Below, piece by piece: positions 32,382-43,083 of a stretch of 64,000 nucleotides of DNA. The translations under genes were made by a program, and so were the position numbers. Below the pieces are notes generated by a model. It saw only the letters and a list, made by a program, of their open reading frames with translations, searched no databases and had not been told where the DNA came from. The stretch is from Mycosarcoma maydis (taxonomy: Eukaryota; Basidiomycota; Ustilaginomycetes; Ustilaginales), in contig NC_026497.1 in assembly GCF_000328475.2 (NCBI RefSeq), positions 310,001 through 374,000 on the forward strand. The letters are read 5' to 3'. Every line of letters begins with the position of its first letter. Position 1 is the stretch's first letter.

Positions 32382-35198
32382 TCACACCCTAGAAGCGACC
32401 CAGATCGCGCCTCTACAACCAGCAGCAATCACCGCGCTCAACAAGGCATGGCCTGCTGCCTGCTGCGATTCGTGCTCGACCGCTGTATCGAGATGTTCCA
32501 ATTCGTCGTCTCTAAACTCCTCGATGATATCCGACAGCAACGGAAGTGAAGGGTGCACCTCGTCGCGCTTTCCACCTTCTATCCCATCCCCGTCCAGGAT
32601 CGTCTTTAGCTCTTTCAACTGATCATCGTAATGCTCACCAATCACGCTTTCCACTGCCTCGGTGCACGCCATGGCGCTTCGAGGCCCTAACAATGCCGTC
32701 ACACCACCCAGCACCCTCCCGGCGGTGGACCAGATAGGCAACAACAGCGAAGGTCGCACGTTGTGCTGTCGAAGCAAGGCGCGCATCACCTCGAGATGCT
32801 TTTTCTCCGTCTGCCACATTTCGATCGACAGATCGCGGTTCTTGACGTCGCCGAGCGCACCAAACATGTCCGCTTGGCCTTGATAGATTGTATTGGCTGC
32901 GATTTCACCCGAATGATCCACCCGCAGCATATCGCGTAGAGCTCGTCGTTGCGATGGCGTGAGCGACGCGAGCGATGGGGTGGAGGTGGTAGCTGCAGTC
33001 GAGGTGTCGCTTGCGTCGGCATTGATGTATGCGTCAGATGCAAGCCGCGCTGAAGGACCGCTTGCGTGTGGCCGCACTTGTGAGCGGAAGACGTCTATCA
33101 CCAAGACCGGTCGGGGTCTCGGCGAGGTATGCAAACCTCGACTATGATGCGTAGAAAAAGGGCGCGTCGATGATGGCCACGGTGCGCCACGAGCAATGGT
33201 AGTAGAACCAGCTTGACGCATAAAAGCATTCTTGACAAACCCGAGCTCGTTGATCACCTCCAACCCCGTGCTCCTGGCCCAAATTACTCCCCTTCCGACC
33301 GCCTCCTTGGCGGTGGTTTTGGCCAGTCCATCTCTCTCCCTTTGCCGCTTTCCACCATCCGCCTGCTGAGCAAGCGGTACAGGCGTGCCAGCATAGAGCC
33401 AATGCAAATGATCTACAGCGGAGAGCATCTTCTGGTTCTGCCAGTATCGATCCCTGGCGTACCCCTTGAGCGCATTGTACGAGCCGATATCGGCGCCTGC
33501 GCCCAATGCGGCGCGCAACGTCTGCGATAGCGAGCGAACGTCAGCAATACCCAGATTGAGGCCTTGTCCAGCAAGCGGGTGGATCGTATGCGCTGCATCG
33601 CCGACGAGAACGGTACGTCCACGACCAGCACCTTGCCCGGCACCCTCGGGAGCAAGTCCGACTGCAGCCAGGGCTCCAGCGAGCAAGCCGGATGGTAGGA
33701 GAGGCGAGCTGTTGAGCGATGCACCGAGGTAGGCGTCGGCGTGCTTGAGATTGAGCGGGAAGCTTGCAACACTTTTCACGTCCAGCGACCGAACCTTGGG
33801 TGGTACATCACCGGTTCCACTTTCAGGCAAAGGCTCGCCCAAGCCTCGTTCGACCCATTCAGCTTCTGTAGGAATCTCTGCGGCGAGCCAGCTCCAGTTG
33901 CGCTGTGTCCCCACAGGATGAGAGTACTTTGAATATGCTACGACGCGTTCGAACAACCGCTCGATGTGCGACCAAGGGAGGCGGAAGGCCGCATCGACTA
34001 GCTTGGCGAGCGGCTCGTCGGCAGAACCAGTCGTGTCGCGATGCAGGAGAGTCAGAGCGGCTGCGACTTGAGGCTCGAGCGTCCAGACCATGGATGCGGT
34101 CGAGTCGGACAGCGGCAGGAAGGCGATGGTGCCACTGGGCAAGAAACGCTGATACGCAGTGTATCCCACACTTGGCTCTCCACTCTCGGCGCCTCGACAT
34201 CGGAGCGTCCCCACGAGACCGCACCGGTCATATGGCCAGCCGTAGTCGCCAATGCCAGCATACTTGCGCACTGGGGAGTTAGGCCCATCTGCGCCAACTA
34301 GCAGCCTCGCCTGGATAGCATCGCCCGTCGTCAAGTGCACAATCGGCCAGGGATCCTGCTCAACAGACGAACTTCCTGCTTCGATCTTTGAGCCAGCGAC
34401 GATGGATTCGACTTTGGCGTTGTCCTTGATGGAGCAAATACCTTTGCCAGGTCCTTGCTCGAGAAACTGTAGCATGGCTTGCTGAAGGTTACTAATCTCG
34501 ACCATGACGCTGATCTGCGACGTGGAGCCTGCAGTGCTCGAGAGATGACTCGAATCGAAATCGAGCACAGCATCGGAGAGACCGTCCCAAACACGCATCG
34601 AGTTAACTGGGCGAAGACGGTGCTGTACGAGGTAAGGATATACGCCGATGCGCTTGAGCCAGTCGAGATTCTCAGATGTAAGCGAGATGACGCGGTTCTC
34701 CCAATCGAGGCCATCTACAGCGGAGGAAGAGGATGCGTTACTCTGGGAGAGGTGGCTTGCACGGTCGGCAGTCCAGCTACGGAGGCGGGCGAGATCAGAA
34801 GCTTCAACCAGGGTGATTGGGTGAGCACCTGATTCAGCTGGTGAGCTGATGGCTTGAGAGGCGACCAGGTCGCACGCCAAATTGAGACCAATCACGCCTC
34901 CGCCAACGATGACAATGTCAGAGTCGATAGCGTGTGTTGGGGCTGATGCAGGAGCAGCTGAGGTCAGTAGTCGGCTGGACGACGCGAAGTCATTGCGTGC
35001 TGGCCATGGTGTCGCAGGATGATCATAGGGATAAGAACGAAAAGGACGAGCCAGGGAGCCAGTTTGCACTTGAAGCGAGGCTGCCAGACCTTGACTCGAC
35101 GAGGATCGAGTGACAGAGACTCTGCCAGCCCGCGAAAGTGAGCCTGCGGCTGATGCAAGTGGGCCGGAGGATGTGATGGGACGTGCCAATCTCGTCAT
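32382..35198 (-). CDS. COQ6-COQ7: COQ6-COQ7 fusion: two ubiquinone hydroxylases in one reading frame
   Basis: 938 codons with no stop or obvious intron. Residues about 1-90 are a mitochondrial-type presequence. Residues 90-665 are a COQ6 FAD monooxygenase with IVIVGGGVIGLNL (dinucleotide fold), LLVGADGPNSPVRKYAG, and GDAAHTIHPLAGQGLNLG (FAD-binding GD motif), ending in the COQ6-like NAFMRQAG. A basic, Ser-rich linker (about 665-745; STRPFSTHHSRGLHTSPR) follows, which itself looks like a presequence. COQ7 (about 745-937) has all diiron ligands in place: Glu765, Glu798/His801, Glu850, Glu899/His902. COQ6 and COQ7 catalyse ring hydroxylations of coenzyme Q synthesis in the matrix CoQ complex. 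A processed precursor, a genuine bifunctional enzyme or undetected separate transcripts are all possible. Confidence 0.9.
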   Translation of the reverse strand: MTRLARPITSSGPLASAAGSLSRAGRVSVTRSSSSQGLAASLQVQTGSLARPFRSYPYDHPATPWPARNDFASSSRLLTSAAPASAPTHAIDSDIVIVGGGVIGLNLACDLVASQAISSPAESGAHPITLVEASDLARLRSWTADRASHLSQSNASSSSAVDGLDWENRVISLTSENLDWLKRIGVYPYLVQHRLRPVNSMRVWDGLSDAVLDFDSSHLSSTAGSTSQISVMVEISNLQQAMLQFLEQGPGKGICSIKDNAKVESIVAGSKIEAGSSSVEQDPWPIVHLTTGDAIQARLLVGADGPNSPVRKYAGIGDYGWPYDRCGLVGTLRCRGAESGEPSVGYTAYQRFLPSGTIAFLPLSDSTASMVWTLEPQVAAALTLLHRDTTGSADEPLAKLVDAAFRLPWSHIERLFERVVAYSKYSHPVGTQRNWSWLAAEIPTEAEWVERGLGEPLPESGTGDVPPKVRSLDVKSVASFPLNLKHADAYLGASLNSSPLLPSGLLAGALAAVGLAPEGAGQGAGRGRTVLVGDAAHTIHPLAGQGLNLGIADVRSLSQTLRAALGAGADIGSYNALKGYARDRYWQNQKMLSAVDHLHWLYAGTPVPLAQQADGGKRQRERDGLAKTTAKEAVGRGVIWARSTGLEVINELGFVKNAFMRQAGSTTIARGAPWPSSTRPFSTHHSRGLHTSPRPRPVLVIDVFRSQVRPHASGPSARLASDAYINADASDTSTAATTSTPSLASLTPSQRRALRDMLRVDHSGEIAANTIYQGQADMFGALGDVKNRDLSIEMWQTEKKHLEVMRALLRQHNVRPSLLLPIWSTAGRVLGGVTALLGPRSAMACTEAVESVIGEHYDDQLKELKTILDGDGIEGGKRDEVHPSLPLLSDIIEEFRDDELEHLDTAVEHESQQAAGHALLSAVIAAGCRGAIWVASRV

Positions 35199-38100
35199 GG
35201 TAACTTGACGTGTTCCACCGGAGAAAAAGACGTGTGTCGTTGCCCCACAGTCAGCCTATGGAGGGACGTTGTCGAAGATGTCGTTACGACGTGTGATACG
35301 GAGGGTAACGTAAGAGTCTCGCCCAAAGCAAGGTCGAGCGGCAATTGTCGAGCGAAATCATCTAAGCTTGTCAACTTACGCGCGACCGAGTGGAGAGTCA
35401 TTAGTCATGCTGAGGTGTTTGAATTTGATCGGGAGCATCTCAGGCGAAAATCGATCTGATCGGCTCGCACGACAAAACGGCGAGAAAGGCCTTGAAACCC
35501 GAAGCGAGAAATCGGCTTTATGCGCTGTGCTGCACCTCTCTCTGTAGGGTCTGCGGGTGTGCAGCTGGATCACGGTTCAGTCTGAACCGATCCATACTTG
35601 TGACTGCTTGTTTTGAGCGCACACAGCAAAACGAAAAGGAGGGCTTGGCTGTGGTGCTGGCGGTCGCTTTCGATCACCGAGGGAGCCGACGAAGTTGCTT
35701 TTGTATAGACGATGAGTATGGCCTCGTAGGTCACGGTTGTGGAGGGTGAGTCTGAAGATCAGCGAGTTCGACCACCACAGGTGTGACAAGGCAAAGATAC
35801 ATGTGGGCGTCGGAAGAAGGCGACACGAACACCACGCACCATCCGAACAAACTAGACCGCCAACCATCTGACGCGCATTTGCAAGGATTTAAGAATCACA
35901 GAATCAGGAGGAGAACAAGCAGCAGGAAGTAATCGTGAGATCACGAGCTAGATCCAATCACGGATCGAACCCGGCGCGGCAAAGTGACACAAACGGCCAA
36001 GTCGACGTCAACCTGGACTAGTTAACTCGTCTCCCTTACACGCCTTTGTGACGGTGATTCGCAATCGCAAATCGTGTATGGGCCGCAGAGAAAGGCAGTC
36101 AGGTACCGAGTAAGTCAGTCACAAGCTGACGATTGCTGCGTTCGTCGTGGTTGCGCGGGTTGTTCCGAATTCGCGAAATTTCGATTTCCATTTCGAAAAA
36201 TCACGGAATCCCTGGCTGGATGGACATGGCGAAAGAGCAGAGCTTTATTTTTGGGCGATTCAGCGATTCAGCGATTCAGTGATTTACGATATTACAGCAG
36301 TATATTTTGGAGTGGTTTTGTGCACATTCGTGACTCATATGACTTGCTTCAGCTGCAACGCGATCTCGAGAACCATTTCGTGCTTAGTTCGAGGGTGACT
36401 GCCGAGTCGCGGAGTGGAGTCATCCGCCGTTTCTGACCCAGTCAGAGAGTCTGTTTTGGAAAATGCGCGCCACTGCGCAGTCACGAGTTGAAAGATACTG
36501 CTCTAGTGCACTTGCCGGTCAAATAGCCACAGCATCGTCTGCTCTTGCTCACCGATTCACGCTTCATGATTTAGCGCCGCGATTGCCACCAAGGCCGCAT
36601 GGCCACTTGGCCGCATCAATGTGACTCGTCTGGCTGTTGTTGCTAGAGAGATACCGTTGACAATTTACGATTTGGGTGCGCTGCTTTTTGGTATGATCAC
36701 ATCGGATCAGCGCTTTGAGAAGAAGAGCAGAAGAGCATGCTCACCCCACTCAACAGGGTGAGGTGCTTGGATGACAGGGGTGCAGAGGTGGGCAAAGCCG
36801 ATCGATTCCAAAGTCACAAAATCGTCGAGATGAAAATCAATCGAAACACGGCGGCTGGGCGCGGTGATTTTCCAGTGTGAGTGTGACTCCCACGGCTGTA
36901 AAGGTTGCTGCTGCTGCTGCTGCTCAGGGTCCGTCGCCACATACTGGCTGCTGAGCCAAAGATGTCGAATTTGGCGGCTGTCGAGCTGTCTAAACTCGAT
37001 GCTGCTCCGCTCGCTCCCCAATTACGAATATGACTCACAGTCACGCCTACGAAATTGGCTATCACCGCCACTCACTCGCTGCTGCTCACTCTATATTCCC
37101 CCTCTTGCCAACTGCTGCTCATTCTCCAACTCAGTCTTGGCTGGCGTTTCCTCCATCCTCATCCTCATCGTCGTCATCGCCACCACTCTCGACATCCGAC
37201 TCAGCTTTCACTTATACGACCTCTTAGCTTTGGTTGATTTGCGCGCGACAAATCTTTCGGCTCTTGCTCAGCACATCCCGCACTCTCTTTCGCGCGTCCG
37301 ATCTTGCAGCGTATCAGACTTTGCCACAGCAGCTCAGCTCACACCGTCTGGTTCTTGACCTGGCACAGCCTTGCAGAGGTGACTCCTTCTGCGTCCAACC
37401 CATCCCTTCTGTCGCTCTAGACCTCGTCAAACCCTGGATCCCTCAAATTTGACAGCCACCAAGCCACCCGTCGCCCCTCGTCTGACTCGCGCGCTACTCG
37501 GCAGCCTTGTCCTCTTTAATCTCGAGCATCCACAACACTCCCTCCTTCTCACGCCGTTCACCAACGTCCTTGGCATCCACATTGTCATAATCTGCCATCG
37601 TCTCCGCAGCAGCACACGTGAACTCAGCTTTCATCATAGCTCCTGTCATCCTTCGATAGCTACTCCTTCCTTGCGATTCAGCCCGCTACGTGTGTTTTCT
37701 CGCCAGACTTTGCTACCTCGACGCGCGTCCTTTGAAACGCTGCTACATTGCAACACTTGGAAGCACAACACACAAGCCGCTAGCTCTCTCTTGTCTACGC
37801 TCGATAACTCGCACATACAATGGTTTCCCACATCGCCATCCCCTCGTGGGACCTTTAAGATTATCCTTCTGCATCTCAGAACGGTCGTCCAAGGTCCCCC
37901 AACACTTACTGGCGCGCCATCGACTCCCGTCACCATCTCAGCTTGCCACCGTAATCATCCATATCCCGATCGGCTTCTCCATTGACGTCGCTCTCTCATT
38001 CTCTGTTGCCAGGTATTTAGAACGTTTCTAGCGTTTCAAGTACTTTATCCAGCGAGCCGTCCTACATCTCTGCTTAGGCCTCTCGCTATCACATCTTTTT

Positions 38101-38325
38101 TGAACGATTGCGGTTCTCGCCGCGATCCACCCGGTCCTAATCTACGTGAATTGGTTTCGTCGTATTGGCTCATAATTCTCAGCTCTACTCGGCCTTGCAA
38201 CAGCAGTATCTTGCTTCGCTTCTCTGTTTTCCCAGTGAAGCCGACTCGCCTGCTCTTGGTCCGTTTCAGATCCGCTATAGCTACCTAGCGATCTGGCCTC
38301 TTTTTCCTCATACTCGTCTGCAGTC
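35199..38325. other. 3.1 kb spacer with long leader of the cyclin gene
   Basis: No supported coding gene. A GCGATTCA octamer is repeated three times at 36255-36278. From about 37020 to the cyclin ATG the plus strand is C/T-rich with many short upstream open frames (one of 179 codons begins at a TTG), consistent with a long 5' leader. Nothing recognisable as a protein family or RNA gene was found in 35200-37000. Confidence 0.5.
36255..36278 (+). repeat. (GCGATTCA)3 octamer repeat
   Basis: Three perfect tandem copies in the spacer upstream of the cyclin gene. Confidence 0.88.
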
Positions 38326-39959
38326 ATGCAGCCGTTCCCTTCTCACGCTCCGACCATGGTCGTCGACGGCGCTACTTTGCCCGTCTCAGACTTTGTTGAG
38401 CTCAATGGATTCAACCTGGCTAGCCACACCACCGCACTCGAGCAGTCGGTGCTTGGCAAGCCGCATCTCTTGTCTGCCCTCAATGGTTTTGCTCTACCAA
38501 ACCCAATCGTGTGCGGCAAGCGTTCGCGATCCAACTCGGAAGCTTCCTCCTTGTCCTCGTCCACCGCATCGGCAACTCATCATGCCTCGGTCTTCTCTTC
38601 GGACAACGAAGGCTCCGAGGCGGCCTTCGGTTCGCAAACCAGCGTTGGCGAACAGACCCCTTCGTCTCGCAAGAGCTCTATAGCGCAGAGCTTCTCACAT
38701 GAGCAGTATGAACAGCTTGCCGCCTGGCGGGCCGACATGCTTGCTGCATCGAAGACTGCATCGCAGTCTGAGCGTCAACGCTGCGTCAAACGCATCCGTC
38801 ACCTTGAAGGCAAGGTCGTCAAGCTTGCCTCGGACTTTGTCACGGCCGCCTCGCAGCCAGCGCATCCTATGCCGCCGACCACCGCCCCCACTGCCGATGC
38901 TATGCAAGCTGTCTCTGCTCCCAGTATCTCTCCGGTATCTTCCTCTTCCTCCTCGTCCTCGACCGACGGCTCCAAGATGGCTCTTGTCGATTGTCTAGTT
39001 GGTAAGTATTTCGTTCCAGATCAGCACCTTTTTTACATTCACCCACCCTTCCCTTTACTCTCGCCACTTCTCTCATCTGCATGATCCAGTTTGCTGATCA
39101 TTTGAGCCGTTGCCGCCGTCCAATCGTCGACTTTGGATATTTCTTCGTCATAGATGCCTCATGCCGGACTCTCGATAGAATTTGGAATGCCTCCACGCCC
39201 GCGGCCTCGTGTGATCTCGCCAAAGGCAAGGATGCTCTTCCCCTCCAACTCTTTGTGCGCGAAACGCTGCGTCGTGGACGCACTTCCTGCTCCACCTTGC
39301 AGGCTGCGCTGCTCTACTGCGTCAGGCTCGGCCAAGCCACGGAGAATTCAAAGCAGTTGACACTCACGCAGTCGACACGCGCTGCTGGTATCGATGTTCA
39401 AGTCGAGACACAAGCTATTTCTCCCCTGCACGGCATGACCAAGGAAGAGCTTTGCCTGATTCGATGTCCGCGTCGCATGTTCCTGGCATCGGTCATCACT
39501 GCCTCCAAGTTTGTTCAGGACCGTTGCTATTCCAACCGAGCCTGGTCCAAGATTTCGGGACTTCCCGTCAAGGACCTCGGCAAGCTCGAGCGCGCCTTTC
39601 TCAAAGCCATTGACTACCGTCTGATGGTGCCTGAGGGCGACTGGGAGAAGTGGACCGCAGAGCTCAAGCGTGCTCACGCGGTTCAAAATGCTGCCTCTAC
39701 TGAGGTTGGCGACGTCGCTGGTAGCCGCAGCAGTTTGAACCGGTCGCAATCGGACAACATCACTAACGCTGCCGTTGCGCTCGACACGGAACTTCGTGCT
39801 GCGAGCCCTTGCCAACCCTCGCAGGTGCAGCCCAAGTATCGCCGTCTCAGCGGCGCACACCAGCAAATGCAACAGCACCAGCAGCTCGCTTCGTCATTGG
39901 TCGCAGACATCGCTCTGCCTTTCCCTCGCGCAGCTGCCGTCGCATCTGCCGAGGTCTAA
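38326..39959 (+). CDS. Pho85-type (PCL/Pho80 family) cyclin
   Basis: Two exons, 38326-39001 and 39154-39959, joined by a 152-base intron (GTAAGT at 39002, TCATAG ending at 39153). This is the acceptor that restores frame: Val-Asp-Ala-Ser-Cys-Arg across the junction, 493 residues. The cyclin fold runs from about 226 to 390 with LPLQLFVRETLRRGRTS, LQAALLYC, RCPRRMFLASVITASKF and YSNRAWSKISGLPVKDL, the classic Pho80/PCL pattern. It would bind a Pho85-type CDK and steer its substrates in cell cycle, polarity or nutrient response. The first 220 residues are Ser-rich and disordered with a short basic helix. The unusually long leader upstream suggests translational or transcriptional regulation. Confidence 0.9.
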
Positions 39960-40763
39960 CCATCGCCTGACCTGGCCTCACCTGTCCTGCCAGTCAGTGC
40001 CTTCTTCCCTCCCTTTCCTCTTTTTCCTCCGATTTTCGCCGTTGATCAAGAGCCTCCTGTACTTGCACTTACACCTGCACCCTGTGCACCAGTCCACGGG
40101 TTGCTGGTGTCTCTGCTTTGCTTCGTCGTTGTCGAATGCTGTCTCGCTCGCCTACATCGCATTCGCTGTCATCCTTGTCCTGCACCACCATGTAACACCA
40201 CTGTCCTCTCGCATTCTTGACGCATCTCTCGCCGCACTCTTTCATCTCTAATCGTGCTTCTCCCCCGTTTGGCATTCCTGGGCGCTCTGTCCAAAGCGCT
40301 CTTTCCACCCATCTTTGCTCTTTGCGCTTCAGCCAGATGCAGTCTGGCTCACTGATATGGTGCTTTGTGTTGATCCAAGATTGGACACGTACGTCAACGC
40401 TTGTACCATTATTCGTTGCGCACATCTCGTATCACTCTCGGATCACGAATGGGCGTAGTTGGAGCAGCATTACGGCCGCCTTGGCACGGTCCAGCTACAA
40501 CTTGGGCTTGGGGGTCTGCATACGGAGAAGGGTACTCGCCTCACGCCTCCACCATGTCTTGTTTCTCTTGGGCACATTCCACGTTCCACGTTGACGATAG
40601 TTGTCTGTGATATTTGTTCTTCAAAATAGTTGCCAACGTTATATTAATAAGAATATCTCGACGCTTGTGCAGACAGACGGTGGAATCATACGTGATCGAT
40701 CAAGAACAGTCTTGATATTGTGAGTTGCCTATGGCCTGTAGGATCAGGATGCGAACAAGGTGA
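39960..40763. other. convergent 3' intergenic region
   Basis: 804 bases between the cyclin and kinase stop codons. C/T-rich sequence after the cyclin stop fits a long 3' untranslated region. Open frames here are short and unrecognised. Confidence 0.45.
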
Positions 40764-42206
40764 TCATGGTTGCAAAGCATCAACCAGCTCGCTCGCTTTT
40801 GGTCTCTTGCTTGCCGAGAGGGTGATGGCTGGCAGGATGACTTGGTGTACAAGGTTGGTTAGCGCTGGCTCGGCATTGAACAAGGGCATGGCCGTCAACA
40901 AACCGTGGCCACTGGTAGCAGCAAAAGGTAGCCTGTGCAGCGGTGGTTGAAAGTGCTCTGCTTCTGGCCAGTCTTTGACGTCGGTGGGCAGGCCGAGAAG
41001 GTGGAAGATGCTGGCAGCTAGACCGATATCTCCTTTGTCTGGCGTGAAGAGTGGCGTTCGACTGTAGGCGGACGCTGTTCTGGGTAGATTGTGGTGAGCG
41101 ATAGGTGCTTCCTCTTCCCAGAACAAACTAGAGGAGGAGGAGCCAGTGGGCGAAGGGAGGGCTGTTGCGGATTCAAATGCTTTTTGCCAAGGTAGTCGCT
41201 CATCTTGCTGCTCCACATCGAGGCATGGCATGTCTATAGCGTGCGAGGAGGAGCCAAGGGCGGTGAGAGCGGTGAAAAAGTGGGCTAGAGTGACTCCGAG
41301 CGCCCAAACATCTACGGCAAAGGCATCATACCCTCCGACAGGCGAGAAGAGCAACTCAGGTGCTCGAAATTCGCGCGTCCCCACCTGGCATACCATCTGG
41401 TTTGCTCGTTCACCCTCCACCCATCCTTCCGGTTCGGTCGAGATTGGATCTCTTAGCCTTCGAGTAGTATAGGCGGTTGCCAAATCGATGATTTTGACTA
41501 CGCCATTGTGGCTCAACAAGATATTGGAGGGTTTTATGTCCCTGTGTGCAATCGCATTCACGTGTAGGAATGCGACGCCATTCAAGAGCTGTTTGGACAC
41601 GTCTTTAATAAAAGAGGACACCGAATCTGACCAGAGGTGGGCGATGGATTTTGCCGCCCTCACTTGCTCACCCGTGTCGGACAGAACTGTGAGGGATGGT
41701 ACGAGTGAAGGTTCTGCGAGCACCTCCTCTAACGTTGCCGCGTAGAGCGGAAGGACGAGGTCGATGACTGAACCGAAAGGATCTGATTCGTCGAGGATTG
41801 CGGCTAGTAGCGGAGCGACGTTGGGATGTGACAAGCTGGAGAGCAGTGCGACTTCGCGAGACACGGAATGTGGACGCGGTTGTGTGTCTGGTTCGACACG
41901 TTTGATGCACACCCAGCCTGGAAGGCCGTCCGCAGACGATGCTGCGCGGCACAGTGTCGAGTCGGCTTGTGTACTGGACGAGGCTGCGTGATCAAAGGGC
42001 CAGGTGGCGCAGGGAGAAAGAGAACAACGATAAACCGAGCTGACCAGGCCGTGACTGTGGGGTGTCAAGTTAGATTGCACCGAGTGCCACTCGATGGCGG
42101 TTGAACAAAGGTTTCCGCCGACCACGCGAAGAGCAGGCGGTGACGTGGTAGAGCGCTTGGATGCCGTGGCTGCCAGAGCATCGTCGAATGATTCGAGCAG
42201 CGCCAT
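40764..42206 (-). CDS. CDK-activating-kinase-like protein kinase (Cak1/Csk1 type)
   Basis: 480 residues from the first ATG (MALLESFDDAL). The frame extends 25 codons upstream to a TTG that I reject. It has a CIKRVE lysine, the catalytic loop AHRDIKPSNILL, REFRAPELLF in place of the APE region, and DVWALGVTL. The DIKPSN loop and CMGC-like APELLF resemble the monomeric CDK-activating kinases Cak1 and Csk1, which phosphorylate CDK T-loops. Oddly, the DFG motif reads DLA (IIDLATAY), and the glycine loop is degenerate (HGLVSSVYR). The catalytic Asp of HRD and the metal-binding Asp of DLA remain, so activity is plausible. There are Ser-rich insertions between subdomains. Another CMGC subfamily is possible. 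Confidence 0.72.
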   Translation of the reverse strand: MALLESFDDALAATASKRSTTSPPALRVVGGNLCSTAIEWHSVQSNLTPHSHGLVSSVYRCSLSPCATWPFDHAASSSTQADSTLCRAASSADGLPGWVCIKRVEPDTQPRPHSVSREVALLSSLSHPNVAPLLAAILDESDPFGSVIDLVLPLYAATLEEVLAEPSLVPSLTVLSDTGEQVRAAKSIAHLWSDSVSSFIKDVSKQLLNGVAFLHVNAIAHRDIKPSNILLSHNGVVKIIDLATAYTTRRLRDPISTEPEGWVEGERANQMVCQVGTREFRAPELLFSPVGGYDAFAVDVWALGVTLAHFFTALTALGSSSHAIDMPCLDVEQQDERLPWQKAFESATALPSPTGSSSSSLFWEEEAPIAHHNLPRTASAYSRTPLFTPDKGDIGLAASIFHLLGLPTDVKDWPEAEHFQPPLHRLPFAATSGHGLLTAMPLFNAEPALTNLVHQVILPAITLSASKRPKASELVDALQP

Positions 42207-43083
42207 CCTGCCAGGTCGTCCCTGTGGGTGAGAAGCAGCGGTAGCAAAGTAACACACTTGGTAAAGAAAACACACCAGCAAGCAGAACCAACCAGCAGCA
42301 GCTCCACAACCTCATGACGTGTGACTTGCATTCGTGATTGTCGATTCACGATTGTGGAGACACTCACGACTCACGACCTTGAATCTTTTTAGAGGTATTT
42401 TCTATGCCATTATTTCTTTGCTCATTTTGGACGCTTTTTGGTTTTTTTGTTCACTTTTTCCTCATTTTCGTTTTCATTCACAGATTCTGGCCTTTGGCAT
42501 TGGCTGAGCTCCAATTCGTGATTCGTGATTCGTGATTCGTGATTCGTGATTCGTGAATTTTGATTTGTTGTGGACCCTGAAAAGCATCTCTCACGACTTA
42601 CGCCCAAAGTGACGAGTGACGAGTGACGAGTATGACGTGATAAGCACAAAGGTCGCCCAATCGTGAATCACGAATGGAAATTGAATCACACCAATCGTGA
42701 ATTCGTGATTGATTCACGATTGATCGAGATAACTCAGCACGAGTCGCTCGTGACTGCCTCCATCCTTCCAAGTGACGAAGTCACGATACACGATTGGTGA
42801 CTAATTCCTGATTCTTGGGGCGTTCTCAAGTTGGTCTTTGCACACCATCATTCACGATTCGCGCAATTCTGCTTCAGATACAAGCCACCAGCAACCATCA
42901 TAGCTGTTAAAAAAAGGCTGCACGAGAGAGCACATTGCGCTGATCTTTTGGGCGCTTTTGCTTTGGCCACCTCCTTGTTACAAGCACTACGCATTAGCCG
43001 CTCTATCTGCCGTTGCTCCTGCTCTTGGTTGTGCTTGCTGGGCTCTGTATAACTCGGTCTAGCGATAGCTGCGCGTCAACACC
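42207..43083. other. divergent intergenic region rich in ATTCGTG repeats
   Basis: 877 bases between the kinase and DUG3-type gene starts. It includes a perfect six-unit ATTCGTG array (42514-42555) and many single AATCACG/ATTCGTG copies from 42330 to 42800, among them a perfect 11-base palindrome CGTGAATCACG at 42662-42672. No coding gene supported. Confidence 0.65.
42514..42555 (+). repeat. (ATTCGTG)6 heptamer tandem repeat
   Basis: Six perfect head-to-tail copies of ATTCGTG followed by AATTT. The longest clean array of this heptamer in the window; its reverse complement recurs at 52253-52287. Confidence 0.95.

Noticed and set aside
39081..39153. Acceptor CAG at 39089 for the cyclin intron
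   Set aside because: It joins the wrong phase and gives an immediate in-frame TGA. The TAG at 39153 restores the frame and the expected cyclin start.
42514..42555. Heptamer arrays as CRISPR or telomere repeats
   Set aside because: There are no unique spacers of uniform length, the arrays are head-to-tail heptamers, and they lie inside gene-rich DNA, not at a chromosome end.
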